DNA of 64,000 nucleotides from Verrucomicrobiota bacterium (GTDB lineage Bacteria > Verrucomicrobiota > Kiritimatiellia > CAIQIC01 > JAGNIJ01), in the NCBI GenBank assembly GCA_022710725.1, contig JAKLGK010000008.1, positions 247,212-311,211 of the forward strand. The letters are read 5' to 3'. Made by a program: the position numbers and the translations under genes. This document shows positions 25,665 to 33,800 of the stretch, one piece after another. Under the pieces are notes generated by a model. It worked only from the letters and a program-made list of their open reading frames with translations. It was not told the DNA's origin and made no database searches. Each line of letters starts with the position of its first letter. Positions within the stretch are counted from its first letter, which is position 1.

Positions 25665-25907
25665 GCGTTACGACGTTCACGCAACAAGCGCTTCTGAACA
25701 CACGAGTCGCACTGGCTACTCGCGTGTCAGAAGACGTGACGTTTTGCCGAATCAGGCATTCGACAAAACGAACGTGGCGAGCCCCGTTTGCGCCCGCAAC
25801 GCGGGCACATCACCGCGTACGGCCACGTTGCCGCGGCCTACGCGGCTCACGTGGCGGCCCTTCGGGCGCATTTTGCACGACAGCTCGCGCAAAATGCGGG
25901 TTAACGC
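25665..25907. repeat. Cluster of five hairpins between yjbQ and a membrane-protein gene
   Basis: Five dyads lie side by side: 25673-25742 (outer ACGT(T)CACG/CGTGACGT, inner TTCTGA(A)CAC.CGAGT/ACTCG.GTGTCAGAA); 25740-25770 (CGTTTTG.CGAAT, loop CAGGC, ATTCG.CAAAACG); 25792-25806 (GCCCGC-AAC-GCGGGC); 25822-25855 (GCCACGT.GCCGCG/CGCGGC..ACGTGGC); 25867-25898 (CGCATTTTGC/GCAAAATGCG). The whole run is bounded by GCGTTA (25665-25670) and TAACGC (25902-25907). The hairpins differ in sequence from each other. No T-runs follow, so they are not ordinary terminators. No gene in the segment; nature unknown. Confidence 0.6.
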
Positions 25908-26287
25908 GCAACCCATACGGTTCGCGTCCGGGGGCCGTCGAACTCGCACAGGAAGAGCCCCTGCCAGGTTCCGAGCCGAAGCCGCCCCTCGGCAATGATG
26001 ACCTGCGCCGAGGACCCCATGAGGCTGGCCTTCACGTGCGCGGCCGCATTGCCTTCCGCGTGGGCATAGCCGGCCCGCCATGGCACCACGCGCTCCAGGG
26101 CGGCGTCCATGTCCGCCATGACGTCGGGATCCGCGTGCTCGTTGACCGTAACCCCCGCCGTGGTGTGCGGCACGAAGACCGTTACAACGCCATCCCGGGC
26201 CCCCATCGCTTCAACGGCGGACTCGACCTTGCGGGTTATGTCCACGAATTCCGTGCGCTGCCGCGTGGAAACGCTGAACGATTGCAT
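25901..26287 (-). CDS. yjbQ: YjbQ family protein (secondary thiamine-phosphate synthase)
   Basis: 128 residues beginning MQSFSVSTRQRTEFVDIT, the usual start of the UPF0047/YjbQ family; a longer reading to 26323 adds a basic stretch not seen in the family. Conserved parts: VTVFVPHTTAGVTVNEHADPDV (His and Glu/Asp at the putative active site), EGNAAAHVKASLMGSS, GTWQGLFLCEFDGPRTRTVWV. Family members show weak thiamine-phosphate synthase activity; the in vivo role is unclear. The stop codon abuts the hairpin cluster. Confidence 0.9.
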   Translation of the reverse strand: MQSFSVSTRQRTEFVDITRKVESAVEAMGARDGVVTVFVPHTTAGVTVNEHADPDVMADMDAALERVVPWRAGYAHAEGNAAAHVKASLMGSSAQVIIAEGRLRLGTWQGLFLCEFDGPRTRTVWVAR

Positions 26288-26626
26288 GTCCCCGACGATG
26301 CGCCGCCGGGCGCTGGAAATCAAGCCATAGCCGGTTGCTCCTTTCTCCCATGAACGCAGCGCTACCCGAGCCGTGTCTGGGCAGGCGACGGCCTATCAAT
26401 AGAAAGAAGACAGGCGGGCCCCGTTCCATGAAAAAGGGAAAGAAACGAGGGGGCGGGGGATTAGCAGGATTCGACGGGGCCCGGGCAGGACCGGGCGCGT
26501 GCCGGGTGTGGGCGCGAGGGTTTTCCGGCCGGCCATGTTGTCCCGCGATCCTGGTCATATTCGGCCTCGACGGGTGAACACGACTACGCTAGCGTGTTGC
26601 CGACATCGCCTTGAAAGGAGGGCTTC
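26288..26626. other. Intergenic segment, no gene seen
   Basis: About 340 bases between divergent genes. It contains a purine run (GAAAAAGGGAAAGAAACGAGGGGGCGGGGG near 26430-26460, broken here for length into GAAAAAGGG and GAGGGGGCGGGG blocks) and small open frames without ribosome sites or recognisable motifs. The yjbQ promoter should lie at its left end and that of the lipoprotein at its right end; I cannot point to convincing boxes. Confidence 0.5.
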
Positions 26627-27043
26627 GTGAAACTCATTGCTTGTGCGGGAATCGTGGTTATCACGCTGGGGCTCGTGTCGTGCGGGGGCGGCAAGTACGC
26701 GGACGCCAAGGCGGCGATGAATGACCAAATCGCCTTCATGGACGAATTCGTGTCCCAGGTGGACAAAGCGAGCAGCGCGAAAGATGTCGCCGCCGCCGTC
26801 AACCGCTATTCCGAGCAGATGACCAGGATGCTGGAACAGAGCACGAAGCTCAAAGAAAAGTACAAAGGCGTTGACCTGGAAAACGCGCCCGAGCTGAAAG
26901 AGGAGATGGAAAAGGTCAAAGCCTCCGCGATGAAATTTGCCCAAGCCTTCATGAAGATCGGCACGCAGTACGGCAACGACCCCGAGGTCCAGACCGCCAC
27001 GGCCAAATGGCGTGAGACCATGACCAAGGCTGCGCAGCCCTGA
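26627..27043 (+). CDS. Small exported lipoprotein
   Basis: 138 residues from a GTG start with an excellent ribosome site (AAAGGAGGG). Lipoprotein signal with lipobox LVSC (Cys19). The mature protein is short, helical and charged: AKAAMNDQIAFMDEFVSQVDKA, YSEQMTRMLEQSTKLKEKYKG, PELKEEMEKVKASAMKFAQAF. Likely a helical bundle of four helices attached to a membrane. No family recognised and no functional link to its neighbours. Confidence 0.75.
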   Translation: MKLIACAGIVVITLGLVSCGGGKYADAKAAMNDQIAFMDEFVSQVDKASSAKDVAAAVNRYSEQMTRMLEQSTKLKEKYKGVDLENAPELKEEMEKVKASAMKFAQAFMKIGTQYGNDPEVQTATAKWRETMTKAAQP

Positions 27044-27470
27044 CATTCATATTGCAATAAAAATCGAGCACCTGTGGTCGCATGCGTGTTCTATTATAGA
27101 ACATACATGGGCCATGACCATGTCCTCATCAGCGGGCCTGCCGATCCTTCGGGTGCCGCCCTGTCGATCAGGATTGTGCCTTCCCGGATACCGAGGCCGC
27201 GGCTGGCATCCCGAATGCGCGGCCCGTTTCGGGCCCGCCGCGCGAGGCGCTCCGCGCGAAGCCTCGGGCGGTGTTGCAGCGACTGATTCCAGCCCGCCGG
27301 GCTAATATCAGCATTGCTTTTTCCCGCCCCACGCCGTTCTTTCGTCCGACCTTCTCCTGGATGTGACGTAATCCTGCCTCGCCAACCAGGGCAGCGGCCG
27401 CGTTTTCCGGAGCCAATCGGCTGGGCACCCCGGGCTGAACTCGGCCACTTTTTGTAGGCGGCCGGAAAGG
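27044..27470. other. Intergenic segment left of a transposase remnant, no gene seen
   Basis: About 430 bases without a supported gene. The short open frames here have no homologous motifs. Composition and position suggest debris from the same mobile element as the ISL3 fragment to the right, but I cannot show that. Confidence 0.4.
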
Positions 27471-27719
27471 GTGGCCACGCCGGAATCCACGCGTCGCCCC
27501 GCCCAGCGCATTCTACAGGTCTTTGTGCATCGCCTTGCCAACGCGGCTTCCGAGGGCCTCAACAACAAGATTCAGACCCTGATCAAGAAAGCCTGCGGCT
27601 ACCGAAACCGATCACGTTTCAAGACCGACATCTTCTTCGACTGCGGAGGGCTCGACCTCTACCCCCCTTTTCAGCCAGTGAAATCCCCCGCGAACATGTC
27701 CGAAGAACTTCTACTGTGA
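27471..27719 (+). pseudogene. Remnant of ISL3-family transposase, C-terminal end
   Basis: Only the last ~45 residues of a DDE transposase of the ISL3 type remain recognisable (about 27528-27668): HRLANAASEGLNNKIQTLIK, KKACGYRNRSRFKTDIFF and CGGLDLYP. ISL3 transposases end with a helix bearing the catalytic Glu in an EGLN/EGIN context followed by K-x-ACGYRN; that Glu is present. The upstream part with the DD residues is missing, and I find no inverted repeats, so the element is dead. It marks old insertion activity just before the giant hydrolase gene. Confidence 0.75.
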
Positions 27720-27844
27720 GGACATTCGCTACACGCTGCCGCGGCATTTCCGCGAAGACGCGTGGTAATAAGCGACATCCCCCGCCAATCGTGGAAACAC
27801 GTTGCACGCTTGCATCCATGTGCGGGCGGATGAAGCTGAAGGGG

Positions 27845-27873
27845 TTGTCAGGCGAGGCCATGTCGCATATAAA
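27845..27873 (+). promoter_or_regulatory. Sigma-70-type promoter of the polyhydrolase gene
   Basis: TTGTCA (27845-27850), 17-base spacer, TATAAA (27868-27873). Transcription would start near 27880, about 20 bases before the ATG, with AGGAG at 27889-27893 as ribosome site. Confidence 0.65.
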
Positions 27874-27899
27874 TCTGGCAACGCAAACAGGAGCTCCAA

Positions 27900-30800
27900 A
27901 TGAGCAGATTCAGCCGCCGCATCTCGTTTTCCAATCATTGGAAAAAATCCGCCGGGATTTTCCAATCATTGGAAAATACCCGCGTTCTTTTTCCCATCAT
28001 TGGAATAGGGCTGCTGGGTCTGGCGGCGACGGCGAGCGCGCAGACGGATTTTGAAAAGGTGACGAACGCGGTTCATACGGTACGGCTCGAACTGGAGGCC
28101 GCGCTGGGCAAGCCGGTGCCCTCGTTGAGCCTGTTGGTTCAGACGCCGGCGGACACGTTTTTCACCTGCTCCGCCGCCACGCCGGAGCAGGCGGTCGCCA
28201 CCAACACGACCTTCCGCTTCGCCAGCAACACCAAGAATTTCACTGCCACCGCCGTCCTGCATATGCAGCAACAGGGCTGGCTTGATATCTCCGATCCGAT
28301 CACGAACACGATCCCCGGTTTTTCAGAACCCTACATTCCGACCGGCACCAACTGGGCCATCCCGAACAAGCCGATCATTACCATTGAGCAACTGCTTCGT
28401 CACAGCGCGGGCGTGTACGATGTGGATAACGATGACGTGCCGGGCTGCGGCGGCACGAGTTACACGGACTACATGATCACCCTCGACCCCGCGCATCAAT
28501 TCACCGTCGAGGAAATGGCGGGGCAGGCCGCCCTTCATCAGCTTTCCTATTCTGCGCCGGATGAGGGCTATCACTACAGCAACACGGGATATGCCATGCT
28601 CGCGGAAATCGTCGGGCGCATTTATTCGCTGCACAGCGGAAGCACGAAAAAACTGACGGACTATCTGTATGATCACATCATTGGCGGCGCTTCGCCCGTG
28701 CCGATTCCGGAAATCCATTTTCCGAATCTCGCCACCGACACCGCGCTGCCGGAGCCGTTCATGTGGGGGACCGAGCGGCGTCCGACGAATATCACGATCA
28801 TTGTTTCCAACTGCAACATGAGCGCGCAGGTGGGCGAGGGGAACGGCTACGGCACCCTGCCCGCGCTGAATCGCTTCATTCGCGCCACCATGAAGGGCGA
28901 AGGCGTACTGAGCCATGAGTCGGTGCGGTTGATGCAGACCGACACCTCGCCGCTCAATGCGGGCTATGCGCTCGGCTGCACGTTTGTGACGGATCTCGGC
29001 TTCGGCCACAACGGCTGCCGCGTCGGCAACTTGTCGCACATGAACTACAATCCGGAGACGGATGTTTCGGTGGCCGTTTATTTACCGCTGGTGGATTACA
29101 GCGACAACATGGATTCGTTCACGCTCTGCTTTCAGGCAATCTACAATGCGGCTTACCGCGCCCTCGAAGCCCTCGGCTACCCGCGCACGCCGACCCTCGC
29201 GCACGGCTCGCAGACCAACCTGACCCTGTCCGCAGGCGCCACGAACACGTTTTATTTCACCGCGGCGCAGGGCGCGTTCTACGGCGTGAAAATCAGCAAC
29301 ACCGTCGCGGATATATTCTGCCGCGTGGCGCCGGGGGTGGATCCGGACGATGCCGTGACCGTCACCAACAACTTCACCTGGCAGGGCCATGCGCCGGGGA
29401 CGTATCGTCTGGACGTTTCTTCGACCGCGGCCACGGAATGCGCGCTGTCGTTGATTGCACTCAAAATGCCCGATCCGTCCGACTTCAGCGCGCTCAACTG
29501 GACGAACGCCTTCATCGCCGCGCACGATGTCTTTTCGCGTCAGTATGCCTTCGGAGACTGGAAATCCGTGGACTGGGGCGCGCTCTACAGCAACACCTTG
29601 CCGCGCATCGCCGCGGCCCAGGCGCTCACCAACGAGGTGGCGTACTACGCGGCGCTGCATGAATATGTGGGCTCCGTCCCGGACGGACATGTCGCATTGA
29701 AGGGAACCAATGCCGCGGTCCCCGCCGCCTGGGGCGAGGAGGTCGCAGGGGGAGGGTATGGGCTGGCCGTGGCGGAGCTGGATGATGGGCGCGTGATCGC
29801 GGCGGCTTTGCTGACCCATGGTCCGGCGCAGCTCGCGGGCATGGAGGCCGGCGCGGAAATCGTGAGTTGGGACGGACTGGCCCCTGCGTCGGCCATGGCC
29901 CAAATCAATGCGGCGGCGTATCCGCTGCGGGCGCTGGCCGGGCCCATGACGAGCTGTCCGCAGGCCACCCTGGCGCAACAACGCCTCGAACAGGCGCGGC
30001 TGCTTGTGCGCGGGCCGGTGGGCACCACCGTGGATGTGCAGTTCATCAATCCCGGCTCGCTCGCCACCCAAGCCGTCGCGCTTACCGCCACCGCCGACAC
30101 CAATGCCACCTTCGCGCTCCTGGACTTTGCCATGAGGCAAAATCCCTCAAGTGATCCCGTAGAATATCGGCTCATGACCAACGGACTGGGCTATCTGCTC
30201 ATCCGCTTCGAAGCCAACTTTGCGGAACCTGAAAATCTGTACGTCATCAACAGCAATGTGGCCGAGGCCGTGAAATTCTTTGTCGCTTCCAATGCGCCCG
30301 GGGTCATTGTGGATGTGCGCGGAAATCTGGGCGGCGACGATCAACTGGCCGCGACGCTGTGCGGCTACTTCCACCGGACAAACATGTTTTACGAAAGGCA
30401 GACCTGGTACAACACCCTCAACGGCACGTTCACGGAACTCACGTTTGATTCGATGAACGGATGGGCGCCCCTGGATTACATGGCCATCCCAACGCAATCC
30501 GTGTTTTACGGCGGGCCGGTCGCCGTGCTGGTCAATCTGGGCACGGTCAGTTCGGGCGAAGGGGTGGCCATGGGCATTGGAGCGCTGCCGAATGCCCGCG
30601 TGATCGGCTTTCACGGCACCCACGGCTCATTCGGTATGGCCGGGGCCACCATTGCGCTGCCCGGCGGCTACTCCATCCACTACCCGTTCGGTCAATCGCT
30701 GGACGAAAACGGGGTCATCCAGCTCGACAGCCGAAACGGCGTCGGCGGCGTGCCTCCGGAAATCCGCATCCCGAAGTCGGCGGAAAATGTGCTGGCCTTC

Positions 30801-33800
30801 GCCGCGGGAACCGACGTGGAATTGAACTACGCCTCCGACTATTTGATCGGGTTGCGAAATTACACCAACACCATCGCGCAAACCACGGCGCTCATCACTA
30901 ATTTAATGGCCCAACATGATATTCCGGCATTGAGCATTGCGCTGGTGGACGGCGCCAACATTGTCTGGGCGCAGGGCTTCGGAACGGCCAACCGGGAGGC
31001 CGGCACGCCCGCCTCGGCGGACACCATTTACCGTATTGCCTCATGCTCCAAAACGTTTGCCGCCGCATCCATCATGCGCTTGCAGGACGATGGGCTGCTG
31101 ACCCTTCAGGACGATGTCACGAATACTGTTCCCGCTTTTTCCCTGCTCCCGCGCTATCCCGACCAGGCGCTCACCATCCGCGAACTGCTCGCGCACCAGG
31201 CGCAGCTTCCGGGTTGCTACTTCCGCCATGCCGATTCCACCATTCCCTACGATGGCTATTACGACATGTCGCTCGCGCTGATGGTCGAGGACTACCTGGT
31301 CGAGCCGCGGCACTTTCTGCAAAAATACAACAACAATGGGTTCACGCTGATCGAAGGCGTGGTGGCCGGCGCCAACACCAACGGCCTCGACTACGCCGCC
31401 TTTGCGATCACGAACTTGTTCCAGCCGATGGGCATGAGCAACACCACCTTCCGTCTTGCGGACCACCAGACCAACCTGCTGGCCAAGGTGTACCGGAGCG
31501 GCGTCCTCGCGCCGGATGAATTTGTCAACACGCCCGGCTCCGGCGGCGCCTATTCCACCGCCGCCGACATGGCCCGCTATGCCCGGTTCCTGCTGGGCTA
31601 CGGAACATTCAACGGAACGCGCATCCTCTCGTCCAATGCCGTCGCGGCCTTGTGGGCGGACCAAAGCGCACAGGTGGCCCTGGTGAACAAGGAGGATTAT
31701 GCGAAGAGCGGACTGGGCTGGGACCAGATTGCCGATCCGTCGTTTGCCTATGCCGGGAGGATGGCCTGGAAGGATGGCGACAGCCTGAACTACAGCGCCA
31801 TTATTTGCGTCATGCCCGAGCATGGCCTGGCCGCCGTGGCGCTCAACAGCATTCCCGGCGCCGACACCGCCGCCGCGCCCGCCGCCAAGCTGGCCTTGAA
31901 ACTGGCGCTGCAGGAGCGCGACGGCATTCCGCTGCCCTCCACGAATCCGCCCGCGTTCCCCGTCTCGCCCGTCACGGTGCTGACCGAGCAGGAGCTGGCG
32001 GGCATCATCGGCACCTACTCCGCCGCGGGCGGCTATGACCTCGTGACCGGCACGGTGTCGGCCATCACCTGGATCACCGGCGCCGACGGCTCCTCGCCCG
32101 TCCGCTACGAGGGGCTTGTTCCCCATCAGGATGGATGGTTCAGCGCAACGAATGCGCCCGAATTCCGCCTGTCCTTCACCAACATCGGCGGACGCGTCAT
32201 CCTGCGCAGCCACGTGCGGTATGAAGAATATTTGCGGATCATCGCACAGGCCGAGCGGTTCACGCCCGCGCCGTTATCCGCCGCCTGGAGCAACCGCGTC
32301 GGCAAAACATGGATTACCGCCGATCTCGAGCCTGAAAGCTATCTCTGGCTCCTGGGCTTTTACCCAACGCTCGAACTCGGCATGGCCGATGGCGTTCTCT
32401 CCGTTTACTCGTCGCCGTGCCAAACCCTGCAACCCCAGGGCGACGACCTGGCTTTCCCCTTCTCCATGAATGCCGCTCAACCCTCGGCCTTGCAGGTGAA
32501 ACACACCAACGGCCATGAAGTGATCCGCTACAGCGGCTACGATTTCCGCCGCGTGGACGACCTGCCGGTGCTTCAGCCCGGACAATCCGCCACCGGCCTC
32601 CTGGCCGCCGGCGCTTCCGCGCCTTTCCAATTCAGCATTGCCGATCCGGTTTGGCATGGGATCCATATCTCCCCCTCCAACCTGATTCTGCGACAGGCAA
32701 CGGCGGACCTTTCCGCGCCCGGAACCTATTCGCTCATCCTGCAGAATCCTGGAACCTCCGCCGCGCCTTATTCGCTGCGCCTCTACAATCTCACCAGCAC
32801 CATCGCCCGCGTTTCCACATTGATCACCAACCTCATGGCCACCCACCAATTGGTTGGCTGCGGCATCTCCTTGGTGGATGGGGATCAGACGGTCTGGCAA
32901 ACCGGCTTCGGGTACGCCGACCGCGAGCGCGGGCGGGCCGCGGACGCCCGGACCCCCTTCATGATCGGTTCGATCTCGAAGACTTTCGGAGCGCTGGCCG
33001 CCATGCAACTGGCCGAGGAAGGCTTGCTCGATCTTCACGCTTCCATCACGAACGCGCTGCCCTCCTTTGCGATTCATCAACGGTTTGCGGACAACACCAT
33101 CACCCCGCACACGATCCTGACGCATCACTCCGGCCTGCCTGGCGACGTGTTCAATCAGGGATTCACCGTGCGCCCGCTGCCGGGCGTTCCGGACGCCGTC
33201 CAGGCCATGCTCGCCAACGAATACGCGCTCATGCCCACCAACACCATGTGGGCCTATAACAACAGCGGCTTCGTCATGCTCGGCCAGATGTTCCGCCACC
33301 TCACCGGGCAGGAACTCGATGTCTTCGCCCGCGCGCGCCTCTTCGACCGCATGGGCATGACCAACTCCTCCATCGCGTTCGATCTGCCCGCCATCAGGCA
33401 AACCCGCGCGCGCCCGTATGTCGGCGGCCAGATCGGCCCGGATGAATATGTGAATCTCTATTTCGCGGGCGCCATTTATTCCACCGCCGCCGACATGGCC
33501 CGCTACATGCGCATGCTGCTGGCCGGCGGCATGGGCGAAAACGCCCGCGTGGTTTCCAACCAGACCCTGCAGGCCATGGCCACCCGGCAAAATGCCGGCA
33601 TCGCGCTGGATCAATACGCCAGCATGCTGAACATGGGCATCGGCTTCGTACTCGATCCGCCCAACCTGCGCTATATGGGCAAGGTCCTTTGGCATGATGG
33701 CGGGACCGTCTATTTTCGCAGCCTGCTGCGGGTCGCCACAGAGGCGCAGTTGGGTTGCTTCATTTCCTGCAACTCGTATGAAGGCGGCGCCATGACCTAT

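Noticed and set aside
25665..25907. Integron attC site or cassette array
   Set aside because: The ends read GTTA...TAAC on the outside, the wrong way round for RYYYAAC...GTTRRRY, and there is no integrase.
26335..26577. 80-codon plus-strand frame between yjbQ and the lipoprotein
   Set aside because: Low-complexity Lys/Gly-rich sequence, no ribosome site, no homology that I can recognise.
27929..28005. Short CRISPR array
   Set aside because: Only three 15-base palindromic repeats with ~16-base spacers, inside a coding region, no cas genes, and a similar triplet elsewhere with degenerate copies.
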